From contig NZ_JADRCR010000016.1 in assembly GCF_016649425.1 (NCBI RefSeq), positions 1-42,867 on the forward strand: a stretch of 42,867 bases of DNA, given 5' to 3'. Positions 27,397-37,000 of this stretch are shown here, piece after piece; the first letter of the stretch is position 1, and every line of letters starts with the position of its first letter. This stretch comes from Limnobaculum allomyrinae (lineage in GTDB: Bacteria > Pseudomonadota > Gammaproteobacteria > Enterobacterales > Enterobacteriaceae). The translations under genes and the position numbers were made by a program. The notes beneath the pieces are model-generated. The model saw only the letters and a program-made list of their open reading frames with translations. It was not told the DNA's origin and made no database searches.

Positions 27397-30300
27397 TCAG
27401 AAACGCCAGTTTATATATACTTTTGCTCCATGATCGTTTGTGTTATTACCAACCTGGCCATTATACATAGCACCGATGTTGGTATCAGGCGTAACGCTTA
27501 TTTCTGCACCTGCTTCAAATATAGCTGCATCCCGACTGATCGACGAGCCAACTACGTTAAAGCTATTTGCATCGCTAAAGTTCAGTGTTGAGGTTGAGGT
27601 CACATTGTTATAGGCATGACGCCAGCCAAGGTTACTCCAGATTTTAGTGGTCTGGCCGTTTTCCAATGTGAATTGCTTGGTCAGGCGGCTGCCGACGGTA
27701 GTAAAGAATATATCCATATTATCGCTGGCACTGGTTAATTTCGCTTTACCGCCACGCTCAGTGAACCCGTCAGTATCAATGTGGACATAAGCCGCACCTA
27801 GGTATGGTTCAACGGTCAGGGTCTCGCTAATATCAAACAGGTAGCGACCTTCGGTGAACACCTGAGTGGTTGAGGCATTGTAGTCTGCTTCCAGATGGTC
27901 ACGCAGCTTCTGGAGCTTCACATACCGATCGGTAGTGTAATCATGCCAGGTGTAACCTACGCCGGTATGCAGGTTAAAGTTACCCCACTGACCTTTGGTA
28001 TAAGCCCCTACATGATAATCATAGCGATCGGCAGTAGAGGCGCGGTCGGATACTTTAATATCTGCTTTACCGTAACCACCCACCAAGCCCATCTTCCAGT
28101 TGTCACTCAGAGATTTATCGACTCCTAAAATAACACCCGCGATATTACGTTTCATTTGAGCTGAGTTACCTGAAGCATCGAAGGTACCCCATGAGGTATA
28201 AATATGCCCCCAGGCACCGGTGCCAACTGCCGTATCTAACAGACGATTATTAATGGCTTCACGCAGGAAACGGCTATCTTCCAGCAGGGCACTCTTGGCT
28301 GAGGCATGGATTTCACCTGAAAGCTGGTTTAGCGCGTCTTTGGCTGATTCAACATCAGGTTGAGAAACAATCTCCTCTTTGATGTCATTATCTTCATTTT
28401 CCTGCTCATCAACATTTCCACCAACGTTACATTCGTTAGAGGTCATACCATCAGTACAAATATCCTGCTCGTTGCGGGTGACAACCAGATAAGCGTTATC
28501 CGCATCGTATTCATAACCCAGATCGACATAAGGCCGTGATTCCAGCGAACCAAATGCGCCGGAGACACCACCGGTAGCGCTAAGAATACGCCAACGGCTG
28601 TCAGGTACATACAGAACCGGTTCACCACCGGCCATAGCAATAACGCCAGCACCATTTAGCGTTGCACTGCCGTTAACCTGGATCACATCAGCAATGTAGG
28701 TATTAACCACATCGCCTTCCGCATTAGTGCCAGAGGACTCAATATCGGTGGAGAGGTTGGCTATATAAGTGGAACCTGATTCCATCACCAGATCGCCATC
28801 AATAGTAAGCACTTCTGGCGTAGTGGAACCAAACTGCCCGGGAGAAATGATACCGCCGTTACCCACATTGGTATGACCGACATTACCAATACCCGCTAAT
28901 GTACCACCACTGGAGACAAACATGCTGCCACCCAGTACGTTATTGGCTACCAGCGTACCGCCAGTCACATAGGTTTTACCGGTGAAAATACGACGGTCGC
29001 TGTCAAAGGTTGTGACGCCATTAACTTGCTTAATTGACCCCTGACCTTCAGCACTGCTGACCAATTCAGTTTCAAAAATATAAAGACCAGAGTTATCCGT
29101 ATGGTTAAATACTACCGAGCCATCACCCTCACCAAAAATAACCTGGTTAACTTCCAGTGAGCCAACTGCCTGAGCTACTTCACCTTCCGCTGCACCAAAG
29201 TTTAGGTTGCCAGTGCCGCCGGCCTGTTGACCTAAATAGAGATCGCCTAATACGTCATTACTAAAGGTTAAATCATAGTAAGAGAGCCCTTCGTCTTCGT
29301 CGTAGGTACTCACATAGGTAATGGCTCCCAGCGAAACTTTACCGCCGTTGGCGATAGTGAGGTCACCGGTACCACTTTCTCCCACGGATAAATGACCTAC
29401 TTCTCCCGGGGTACCTTGAAATGATGAATGTCCTGAAACGTGCCAGACGCTGTTTTCACCTGAAACCAACACGGCGCCTTTACCGCTATCCACACCAATA
29501 AATGCGGAGGTATTTTCAGCGTCCCCGCCTGGGGCAATGGTTATCAGACGGGCACCATCTTCAACCCGAATAATGCCCGTACTGCCATCGCCTCTGCCAA
29601 CATCCAGTCCGTGGGCAAAAACGGCACGACTTGGGGTGGTTTTACCATTATTAGTGGTAGAACCGGCAATATTCAGGGTTCCAGATCCCTGATTCAGGCC
29701 AATCACCGCGGTTGGTAGTGGGTTATCGCTATAACCCATGCCGGTTGAAATCGTCGCTTTACCGCCGGACAGAATATTCATGGTGCCCTGACTGCCACTA
29801 CCGCTTCCTAATGAGAAAGCGATGGCATGTCCGGCAGAGTTAAAGGTATCGGCTTCAACACCACTACCAATAATGTTCAGCTCACCGGTACCACCCTCGG
29901 TTCCGATATGAAGTGTTTGGGTATAAACGATGGAATTACCCATGTTTTGGTCAGAGGTATTTTTACCTGTGCCGGTTAACGACATGGTTCCGTTACTGTT
30001 TAACCCGGAACCAATATTGATAGTATCCATCTGATCAAAACGAGTGGATTCTGTTATAGCGGCATGCTGATATTCAAACAGACCGGTACCACCATTACCG
30101 CCGATAACCATATCTTTGAGGTAATGTGAGTAACGATATCCGGCGCTATCAATGACTTTTAAATGGGCGTTATTATTTGCACCATCGCCGATAAACAGTG
30201 TTCCATAGTTGTATAAGGTTCCGGAACCATCGGATACGAATTCAACTGTCTGACCGCTGGAATCAGGAATATGCCAGTTGTCATCAGTACCTGTTTGCAG

Positions 30301-30468
30301 ACCGGTGGATGACCAGTTTCCATTGTCAAAGAATTGATTGTTTCCACTGGCATTCGTCCAGTAGATATCTTCGGCTTGAGCTGAGAAAATTGAAAAGGAT
30401 GATAATATGCTGATTAATATTATATTTTTTTTAAATTTGTTGAGGGTTACTATTTCGGTTTTTTCCAT
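27397..30468 (-). CDS. Autotransporter (type Va), second
   Basis: The protein has 1023 residues. It has a long signal peptide (cleavage likely after SAQAE, ~33). The passenger is made of repeated Gly-rich strands of the type GTLNIAGS, GELNIIGSG and GDLTIANGGKVSLG, typical of AIDA/pertactin-like beta-helices. An acidic segment with a Cys pair (~655-705) precedes the C-terminal beta-barrel (~735-1023), which ends INWRF. It is the first gene of a probable four-gene operon with GNAT, acyl-AMP ligase and ACP. No Pro-Glu linker is present, unlike the neighbour at 21917. The surface function is unknown. Confidence 0.9.
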   Translation of the reverse strand: MEKTEIVTLNKFKKNIILISILSSFSIFSAQAEDIYWTNASGNNQFFDNGNWSSTGLQTGTDDNWHIPDSSGQTVEFVSDGSGTLYNYGTLFIGDGANNNAHLKVIDSAGYRYSHYLKDMVIGGNGGTGLFEYQHAAITESTRFDQMDTINIGSGLNSNGTMSLTGTGKNTSDQNMGNSIVYTQTLHIGTEGGTGELNIIGSGVEADTFNSAGHAIAFSLGSGSGSQGTMNILSGGKATISTGMGYSDNPLPTAVIGLNQGSGTLNIAGSTTNNGKTTPSRAVFAHGLDVGRGDGSTGIIRVEDGARLITIAPGGDAENTSAFIGVDSGKGAVLVSGENSVWHVSGHSSFQGTPGEVGHLSVGESGTGDLTIANGGKVSLGAITYVSTYDEDEGLSYYDLTFSNDVLGDLYLGQQAGGTGNLNFGAAEGEVAQAVGSLEVNQVIFGEGDGSVVFNHTDNSGLYIFETELVSSAEGQGSIKQVNGVTTFDSDRRIFTGKTYVTGGTLVANNVLGGSMFVSSGGTLAGIGNVGHTNVGNGGIISPGQFGSTTPEVLTIDGDLVMESGSTYIANLSTDIESSGTNAEGDVVNTYIADVIQVNGSATLNGAGVIAMAGGEPVLYVPDSRWRILSATGGVSGAFGSLESRPYVDLGYEYDADNAYLVVTRNEQDICTDGMTSNECNVGGNVDEQENEDNDIKEEIVSQPDVESAKDALNQLSGEIHASAKSALLEDSRFLREAINNRLLDTAVGTGAWGHIYTSWGTFDASGNSAQMKRNIAGVILGVDKSLSDNWKMGLVGGYGKADIKVSDRASTADRYDYHVGAYTKGQWGNFNLHTGVGYTWHDYTTDRYVKLQKLRDHLEADYNASTTQVFTEGRYLFDISETLTVEPYLGAAYVHIDTDGFTERGGKAKLTSASDNMDIFFTTVGSRLTKQFTLENGQTTKIWSNLGWRHAYNNVTSTSTLNFSDANSFNVVGSSISRDAAIFEAGAEISVTPDTNIGAMYNGQVGNNTNDHGAKVYINWRF

Positions 30469-31081
30469 AACCGCGACTCCATTGCTACGGTGAATATATA
30501 AGCTAGTTCCTTCGCTGTGGAAATTATATCACTGGTGAATTTAAAGGTGTTGGTTTTGGATTGTAAATCAATTAAATTAAAATTATTTAATTGATTTTTA
30601 TTTTTATTTTCAAATAATTAATTGATTTAATTAAGTGTGTTATTTGTTTTGATTAATAGGGTTGTAAGGGTGATTTATTGAGTTATTGTCAATGTTATTA
30701 ATTATCAACATAGGATAATGAAAGTAACTCATATGTAGATTATTCGTTTACTCTTATTGATAATAACCCTATTAATGTCATGGGTATCGTCGATACATTA
30801 TCTGTTTCTTATAGTGAATGTATAAGAGAGGGGATAAATATCGGAGGTTGCCATTCATCGCGTTAAAACAATCAAATTTAGTACTGAAATGTTGATGAAG
30901 GATAAAAGAATGGAGAATCGAAAACCGATCGAGGATTACGACTGTTTAGTTGTTCATTTTATATACGAATAATATGGTTCTTTATCTCTGGGTTTAAGTA
31001 GCCGCTCATTATCAACAGCTTATTCCTATAAATACGAATGTCATTATTTAAATAATTATTAAGATCAATTCATTAATGATA
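30469..31081. other. AT-rich promoter region of the second autotransporter
   Basis: About 610 bases with runs such as TTAATTGATTT and very low GC to about 30650. I see no gene. CAATTAAATTA at 30569-30579 resembles the core of the 15-base element near the ToxR-like gene. No sigma70 box can be picked with confidence in such AT-rich DNA. Confidence 0.4.
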
Positions 31082-31112
31082 AAGCGGTTTTAGCCCCCGG
31101 CTAAAACCGCTT
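31082..31112 (-). terminator. Terminator of the dpaL operon
   Basis: AAGCGGTTTTAGC and GCTAAAACCGCTT form a 13-base perfect stem with a five-base loop, starting ~18 bases after the MFS gene stop. The T tract is short, so efficiency is uncertain. Confidence 0.8.
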
Positions 31113-31130
31113 CTATTTTGGGCTGTATGA

Positions 31131-32417
31131 TTAAGCCTGATTTTCTACTGTCTTGTTAGAGTGAGCGTTATTAACGGTTAAGGTTACTAATGCTGAGGCA
31201 ATCAACGCAATAATCATAAAGATGAAGGCACTGTTATAGCTACCGCCGCTGGTGTGGATCAGCCATCCCATGATAGGGGCAGAAACGACACCGGCCATCT
31301 GACCGCCGAAGTTAACAATACCTGAAGCCCGCCCCATGATTTTGTTCGGGATAGTATCCATCAGGATGCCCCAAAACATTGCCATGGCGAAGAACATAAA
31401 TAGTGCGGAGATACACTGATAAACCACCGCCATATCAGCACTGGCAACGGTAAATGTCATATACAGGAAGCCGGCAGCAATAATGGCTGTCAGCACATAT
31501 AACATTTTACGCTGAGGTTTAAATTTATCAGAGAAGTAACCGCCCAGCAGAGTACCACCTGCACCGAACAGGAATGGAATGGCTGCCATCACCCCGGTTT
31601 TAGCCAGAGAGAATTCACGTACGGTGATCAGATAGCTGGGTAACCAGGTAGAGAAGCCCCAGAAGGTAATATCAAACAGGAACCAGATCGCAGCCATTTG
31701 CCACAATACCGGCATCTTTAACACTTCTTTAAACGGAACCGGAGCACTGGTAATGTCAGCCGCGGTACCGTCAGCCTCCAGCTCAGCCAGATCGTCTTTA
31801 GTGATATTTGGGTGATCCTTTGGATTATCACGGGTAAAGAAGTAGATACCGGCAGCAATAAACAGACCGGGAATACCCAGTACAATAAACACCATATGCC
31901 AGCCAAACGCCCCAATAATACTGGCAGCGACGACGACCGCCAAAGCTGGCCCTAAGGTATTAACCGTTGACTGAATTGCCGTTGCACGTCCACGCTCTTT
32001 TGATGGGAAATAAGTTGAGATCATTTTCCATGATGCAGCCGGGAAGCAACCTTCACCAATCCCGAACAGAAAGCGTACTGCTAACATCAGCGGCAGGGTG
32101 AAGACCATTCCGGTAATACTGGTGAAGACTGACCACCAGGCAATACCAATAGCCATGATTTTTCTGGCACCAAACTTATCTGCCAGAAAACCGCCAGGGA
32201 TTTGGAAAGAAGCGTAGCCAATAAAGAATGCACTGATAATCAGACCTTGTTGTGTAGTATCCAGACCCAAGTCACGACCAATAAAGGGTAGGGAAACACT
32301 CATCACCATCCGGTCAAGGAAAGAGAGCAGCCAGGCCAGCCAAATTAACGAAAGTATGGTATATCGCGCTTTCCAGGTTTTAGGCTTACCCGTCGGTAAA
32401 GTAGATTGTAAACTCAT
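31131..32417 (-). CDS. MFS transporter, anion:cation symporter family
   Basis: The protein has 428 residues and 12 membrane helices. SFLDRMVMSVSLPFIGRDLG in helix 1, GGFLADKFGARK between helices 2 and 3, and GIGEGCFPAASWKM are typical of the ACS family (glucarate, galactonate, phthalate and similar organic anions). It closes the dpaL-ygeY-deacylase operon and probably imports its substrate, perhaps an N-acyl amino acid. Specificity cannot be read from the sequence. Confidence 0.88.
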   Translation of the reverse strand: MSLQSTLPTGKPKTWKARYTILSLIWLAWLLSFLDRMVMSVSLPFIGRDLGLDTTQQGLIISAFFIGYASFQIPGGFLADKFGARKIMAIGIAWWSVFTSITGMVFTLPLMLAVRFLFGIGEGCFPAASWKMISTYFPSKERGRATAIQSTVNTLGPALAVVVAASIIGAFGWHMVFIVLGIPGLFIAAGIYFFTRDNPKDHPNITKDDLAELEADGTAADITSAPVPFKEVLKMPVLWQMAAIWFLFDITFWGFSTWLPSYLITVREFSLAKTGVMAAIPFLFGAGGTLLGGYFSDKFKPQRKMLYVLTAIIAAGFLYMTFTVASADMAVVYQCISALFMFFAMAMFWGILMDTIPNKIMGRASGIVNFGGQMAGVVSAPIMGWLIHTSGGSYNSAFIFMIIALIASALVTLTVNNAHSNKTVENQA

Positions 32418-32494
32418 AGTGATATCCTTTGGGTAGAGCTGCCCATCGCCGCAGGTATATCTGCACGATGGACAGGCATCTGATCATTGTTTTA

Positions 32495-34087
32495 TTAATA
32501 TTTTTTTCTGATGACACTACCGCTACAGGCATAACTTTCTATGCCGTTAATTAAGGCCAGTCGTCCGTTAACCATCACTACATCAATGCCTTCCGGGTAC
32601 TGGTTTGGTTCGATAAAAGTACCTTTATCGATGACTGTTTCTGGATTAAGCATCACAATATCTGCGGCATAGCCCTCCTTAAGCAGACCACGATCTTTCA
32701 GGCCCATAACTTCCGCCGGTTTACCGGTCATCTTGCGAATAGCCGCTTCCCAGCTAAGGCACTTCTCTTCACGTACGTATTTACCCAGAACGCGAGGGAA
32801 AGCACCGAACACGCGAGGGTGTGGTTTACCGGCACCCATCAGGCCATCGGTACAGACGTTTTGTTCTGGTCGGCAGAGGAATTTAATGACGTGTTCTTCG
32901 GTACCATAGAAGTCGACCATGCCTACGGCATTCTCTTCTTCATACAACAGATCGAAGGTGGCGTTGTATGGATCTTTACCGCGTAATTCACCCAGTTGGA
33001 TCAGGTTGAGGCCTACCGCGTCCTGATTTTTGGCGGTTTTAGCGCTGGTGACGAAAATCTGGTCCAGACCGGCGAAGTCGATAAAGTTATCCCAGCCCGG
33101 AATTCCCTGTTTGATATCAGCGATCATTTTTTCACGCAGTTCAGGTGATTCCAGACGCTCCAGCAGTTTATCGGTTCCGCCAGAATGAACCCATGGTGGC
33201 AGAATAACGCCAAGCATGGTGCTGCCTGCTACATAAGGATATTGGTCGAATGAAATACGAATACCTTCGGCCTGAGCCTGTTCCAGCATACCCAGCATTT
33301 CATCGATCAGATCCCAGTTCTTCTTGCCGCATACCTTCATATGGGAAATGTGCAGCCAGACCCCAGATGCCTTGGCGATATCAATCAGTTCCTGAGTGGA
33401 AGTGATGACGTCATCGGCTTCACTACGCTGGTGGACTACGAAGATACCATCATATTTTGCTGTCACTTTACACAGCTCAATCATTTCGGCGGTATCACCA
33501 AAGGCGCAAGGCATATAGATCAATCCGGTAGATAGACCAAAAGCACCTGCTTTTAGTTCGCGCTCCAGAACTTCGCACATCTTTGCTACATCTTCACGGG
33601 TGGACGGTTTACCATCCAGCCCCATGGCTTCCATACGGATATTGCCGTGAGGAACCAGATAGGCCAGGTTTGTGGCGGGTTGATGAGCTTCCAGCAGGTT
33701 CAGATAGCCTTCGGTATCTTTATATTTCCAGTCGATCTTGTCGGTATCACCATCCAGTCCGGCGATATTTTTTCTCCAGGCGGCGATATATTGCTCAGGC
33801 AGCGGTGCTAATGCCACGCCATCCTGACCCAATAACTCAGTGGTGATCCCCTGACGAATCTTGGCTGACAGAGCCGGATTAATAATGGCGGACAGGTCAG
33901 AGTGAGTGTGGGTATCAATAAATCCCGGACAGACGATTTTTCCGGTGGCATCAATCACCTGATCGTTGATGCCGATATTCGCCTTACCGATTGACACAAT
34001 TCGTCCTTCGTTTACCACTACATCGGCAATGAATCCGTCATTACCGGTACCGTCTATCACTTTTCCGTTCTTGAATATGGTTTTCAT
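32495..34087 (-). CDS. N-acyl-D-amino-acid deacylase (D-aminoacylase)
   Basis: The protein has 530 residues of the amidohydrolase superfamily. It has FIDTHTHSDL (first metal His pair), a Cys in YMPCAFG, HQRSEADD and HISHMKVCGKKNW, plus the composite beta-sandwich ends typical of D-aminoacylases (FKNGKVIDGTG at the start, GYAADIVMLNPETV near the end). It hydrolyses N-acyl-D-amino acids to a carboxylate and a free D-amino acid. Placement with diaminopropionate ammonia-lyase suggests the product is a substrate for that enzyme. Confidence 0.88.
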   Translation of the reverse strand: MKTIFKNGKVIDGTGNDGFIADVVVNEGRIVSIGKANIGINDQVIDATGKIVCPGFIDTHTHSDLSAIINPALSAKIRQGITTELLGQDGVALAPLPEQYIAAWRKNIAGLDGDTDKIDWKYKDTEGYLNLLEAHQPATNLAYLVPHGNIRMEAMGLDGKPSTREDVAKMCEVLERELKAGAFGLSTGLIYMPCAFGDTAEMIELCKVTAKYDGIFVVHQRSEADDVITSTQELIDIAKASGVWLHISHMKVCGKKNWDLIDEMLGMLEQAQAEGIRISFDQYPYVAGSTMLGVILPPWVHSGGTDKLLERLESPELREKMIADIKQGIPGWDNFIDFAGLDQIFVTSAKTAKNQDAVGLNLIQLGELRGKDPYNATFDLLYEEENAVGMVDFYGTEEHVIKFLCRPEQNVCTDGLMGAGKPHPRVFGAFPRVLGKYVREEKCLSWEAAIRKMTGKPAEVMGLKDRGLLKEGYAADIVMLNPETVIDKGTFIEPNQYPEGIDVVMVNGRLALINGIESYACSGSVIRKKY

Positions 34088-34185
34088 CTCAATTCTCCGG
34101 AATGATGTGTTGTAGGGAGAGGCATCATTCTTATTTTTTGTTTTTGATGTTCTATTTTTCGTTGTTATAGGGTTATCAGCCGTTA

Positions 34186-35370
34186 TTACTTGCCATACAG
34201 GCTTTGGATAATGCCGTAATAGCCTGATGCCGAGCCGGTTAACTGGCTGATTTCAATAAACTCATCAATGGTGTGAGCCAGATTTTCACGAGATGGACCA
34301 AAACCAACGGTACGGATACCTGCTTCACCGGCGTAGTGGCTGCCGTTGGTGCAGAATGAATACTGAGTGATAGAAGGTTCGATACCCATTGAACGCACGC
34401 CGGACAGAACTGACTGAACAAAAGGATCGGATTCTTCAAATACCCAGCCAGGGAAGAAGCGCTCACCTTCGATGGTAGAACCGGTGTAGCAAGACTCTTT
34501 ACCAAAGGCATAAGAGACTTTGCCTTTGAACTGAGGATCGCTGGCCTGCAGCTCTTGCAGTGCAGATTCCAGTGGGGCAATTACGCTCTCTTTCGTTTCA
34601 CCCACCAGTAAACGGCGGTCATAGGTGGCACGACAGTAATCAGGAACCACAGATGCACCCGGGTAAGGTGAGGATTTAATGTCGGTTAACTCCAGAATCC
34701 CCAGTCCTAACACCGGATGGGTTGGTGGTGTTACGGTGCGGATTTTGTCAATCAGCTGAGACATTTTATATACGGCGTTAATACCTGCCTGTGGGTTAGC
34801 GGAGTGTGCTGGTTTACCAAAGGTTTCTACTACGATTTCAGCCCGGCCGCGTTGACCAATTTTCAGGTTCAGTTCAGATGCTTCGCCAATGATCACGTAG
34901 TCTGGCTTATAACGTTCAGTAACCAAGCGAGCGGCCACACCTTCAAAGCACTCTTCGTGCACGATACAGGCAACATAGATTCGACCCGCAAAATCACGCT
35001 GATGATCCTGACCGTAGAAGCCAACGGCAGAGATCATGGCGGCAACCGCACCTTTCATATCGGTAGTGCCACGGCCATAAATTTTGCCATCTTCAATTTC
35101 GCCGCCATATGGGTCACGGCTCCATTTTTCTTCATCAACCGGAACGGTATCAATATGACCATCCAGAACTAATGTTTTGCCCGGTTTATTACCGATGATT
35201 CCGCCAATAATGTTGCCGTATTTATCCACATGAATATCGTCAAACTGGTAGCTCTTCATTATTTTTTCGATAGCTTTAACGACATTCCCTTCCTGACCTG
35301 AATAGCTTTTTTCATGAATAAGGGTCTGACAGTTTTTCACCACTTCATCAAAACGACTCGCTGATAACAT
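34186..35370 (-). CDS. ygeY: YgeY-type M20 peptidase/deacylase
   Basis: The protein has 394 residues and M20 metallopeptidase motifs: DGHIDTVPV, GRGTTDMKGAVAAM and ACIVHEECFEG. FGKPAHSANP lies in the dimerisation domain and a metal His is in NLAHTIDEF. It matches E. coli YgeY closely in order and length. YgeY sits next to YgeX (diaminopropionate ammonia-lyase) in E. coli as well. The physiological substrate is not established; an N-acyl or dipeptide amide is likely. Confidence 0.9.
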   Translation of the reverse strand: MLSASRFDEVVKNCQTLIHEKSYSGQEGNVVKAIEKIMKSYQFDDIHVDKYGNIIGGIIGNKPGKTLVLDGHIDTVPVDEEKWSRDPYGGEIEDGKIYGRGTTDMKGAVAAMISAVGFYGQDHQRDFAGRIYVACIVHEECFEGVAARLVTERYKPDYVIIGEASELNLKIGQRGRAEIVVETFGKPAHSANPQAGINAVYKMSQLIDKIRTVTPPTHPVLGLGILELTDIKSSPYPGASVVPDYCRATYDRRLLVGETKESVIAPLESALQELQASDPQFKGKVSYAFGKESCYTGSTIEGERFFPGWVFEESDPFVQSVLSGVRSMGIEPSITQYSFCTNGSHYAGEAGIRTVGFGPSRENLAHTIDEFIEISQLTGSASGYYGIIQSLYGK

Positions 35371-35405
35371 TGTTTTTTCTCCGTTATTACTCTGAAAATG
35401 GGGGA

Positions 35406-36623
35406 TTAATATTTTTTAAAGCTGGGAATTTCTCCGTCCCAGACGATGTCGAGGTAGCGCTGCGGGTCAGTGTCGCCCTCAGTGCTGATAACTAAAATTC
35501 GGGAGTCCTGATTTAGTCCCAGTTGCTGACGAATTTCCGCCATGGCCGGAGACTGCATCAAAATAGATAGCAAGCCGGTGGTAACCGCGCCGGATTCACC
35601 GGAAACAATGCGCGGATCGCCTGCCAATGGGTTACCTAAAATGCGCATTCCGTGAGTGGCAACAAAATCAGGGCAAGAGGCAAAACCATTGGCGTAATCC
35701 CGTAGCAGATCCCAACCAATGCTATTGGCCTCACCACAGGCCAGTCCGGCCATCACGGTTTGCAGGTCACCACCAACAGCGATAGCATCGCCTTTTTTGG
35801 ACAGGGCTGAGCGATACAGGCAGTCAGCGATGAGAGCTTCAGCCACAATTACTTTTGGTCGATTTTCACCGTAAGCGGCGGTTAACATGCCTTGTGCCAT
35901 ACCGGCAAAAGAGCCAACGCCTGCCTGTACGAAAACGTGAGTAGGGGGAACCTGATGTAATTGATCGAGGGATTCCAGCATCAATGAGCCGTAACCCTGC
36001 ATAATCCACAGAGGAATTTTTTCATAGCCTTCCCAGGCAGTATCCTGAACGACGATCCAGCCGTGTTTTTCCGCCTGTTCTGCCGTCATGCGTACCGCAT
36101 CGTCATAGTTCATATCGACGATTTCTGCGGTAGCGCCTTCATTGCGAATTGCAGCCAGACGCTCTGGTGAAGAGCCTTTTGGCATATACACCACGGATTT
36201 CTGTTTTAACTGACGGGCCATCCAGGCGACGCCTCGACCATGGTTTCCATCGGTAGTGGTAGCGAAGGTTACCTCTTTCAGTATTTTTCTCACTTCATCA
36301 CTGGTCATGACATCAAAAGGCAGTTCGCTGATATCTTTATTCAGTTTTTCTGCAATATGGCGAGCCATGGCATAAGCGCCACCCAGTACTTTAAATGCTT
36401 TTAACCCAAAGCGTTGTGATTCATCTTTAAGACAGATGCTTTTCACCCCTAATTTTTCCGACAAGGCGGGTAAGTTGTATAGGGGGGTTGGGGCGTATCC
36501 GGGGATAGAACGATGAAAGTTCAGTGCCTTTATCAGCTCTTCATAGCTAAACGGTTTCAGAGGCGCTGTCGGTCGTTCTGTGAATTCCGTATGGTTTATA
36601 AAAAACTGTAATTTATCCTGCAT
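35406..36623 (-). CDS. dpaL: 2,3-diaminopropionate ammonia-lyase
   Basis: The protein has 405 residues and is a PLP fold type II enzyme. GLKAFKVLGGAYA holds the PLP lysine, TDGNHGRGVAWMA the phosphate-side Asn loop, and VQAGVGSFAG the Gly loop. It matches E. coli YgeX/DpaL, which converts both D- and L-2,3-diaminopropionate to pyruvate and two ammonia. It is the first gene of the operon, 67 bases after the predicted transcription start of a sigma54 promoter. Activity on D-Ser is also known for the family. Confidence 0.92.
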   Translation of the reverse strand: MQDKLQFFINHTEFTERPTAPLKPFSYEELIKALNFHRSIPGYAPTPLYNLPALSEKLGVKSICLKDESQRFGLKAFKVLGGAYAMARHIAEKLNKDISELPFDVMTSDEVRKILKEVTFATTTDGNHGRGVAWMARQLKQKSVVYMPKGSSPERLAAIRNEGATAEIVDMNYDDAVRMTAEQAEKHGWIVVQDTAWEGYEKIPLWIMQGYGSLMLESLDQLHQVPPTHVFVQAGVGSFAGMAQGMLTAAYGENRPKVIVAEALIADCLYRSALSKKGDAIAVGGDLQTVMAGLACGEANSIGWDLLRDYANGFASCPDFVATHGMRILGNPLAGDPRIVSGESGAVTTGLLSILMQSPAMAEIRQQLGLNQDSRILVISTEGDTDPQRYLDIVWDGEIPSFKKY

Positions 36624-36700
36624 GGAAAAACCTCATGGTCTGTTTTTAATTTTCTACAACGCATTGATTGCAGAAATAGTGTTATCGATGAATAGGTAAG

Positions 36701-36716
36701 AGCAAGAGGCGTGCCA
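36701..36716 (-). promoter_or_regulatory. Sigma54 (-24/-12) promoter for dpaL operon
   Basis: The minus strand reads TGGCACGCCTCTTGCT, which fits the consensus TGGCACGN4TTGCT at every defined position. The divergent gene encodes a sigma54 activator, so the pairing is direct. Confidence 0.92.
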
Positions 36717-36843
36717 AATTGATTTTTTGTTGAAGATACACAATAAGAAACGGCTATTTGTCTTTGATTCTTAATGAATTAATAGCAATTAAATTTATGG
36801 CTAAATATGGGGTTGGGAAATAGTGGCTTATCATTAAGATGAT

Positions 36844-36865
36844 AATTTATCGATTATGATAAATT
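36844..36865. promoter_or_regulatory. Candidate YgeV-like activator site 1 (enhancer)
   Basis: AATTTATC and GATAAATT with a six-base spacer. It lies ~130 bases upstream of the dpaL -24 element, a normal enhancer position. Confidence 0.7.
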
Positions 36866-36952
36866 GTGTGATCTGTATGGATAAATAATTATTTTTATTT
36901 AAATACAATAAGATAATTTAAATGGTTTTCTGTTTTTTGATTGGGTACGAAA

Positions 36953-36975
36953 AATTTATCAAATTTTGATAAATT
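36953..36975. promoter_or_regulatory. Candidate YgeV-like activator site 2 (autoregulatory)
   Basis: A 23-base palindrome with 11-base arms (AATTTATCAAA / TTTGATAAATT, one central base). Its core halves are the same as in site 1. It ends 25 bases before the activator ATG, so it would block that gene's own expression. Between the two sites the region 36866-36952 is AT-rich and shows no gene. Confidence 0.7.
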
Positions 36976-37000
36976 GATGTTTCTATAAGGATATCTGCCA

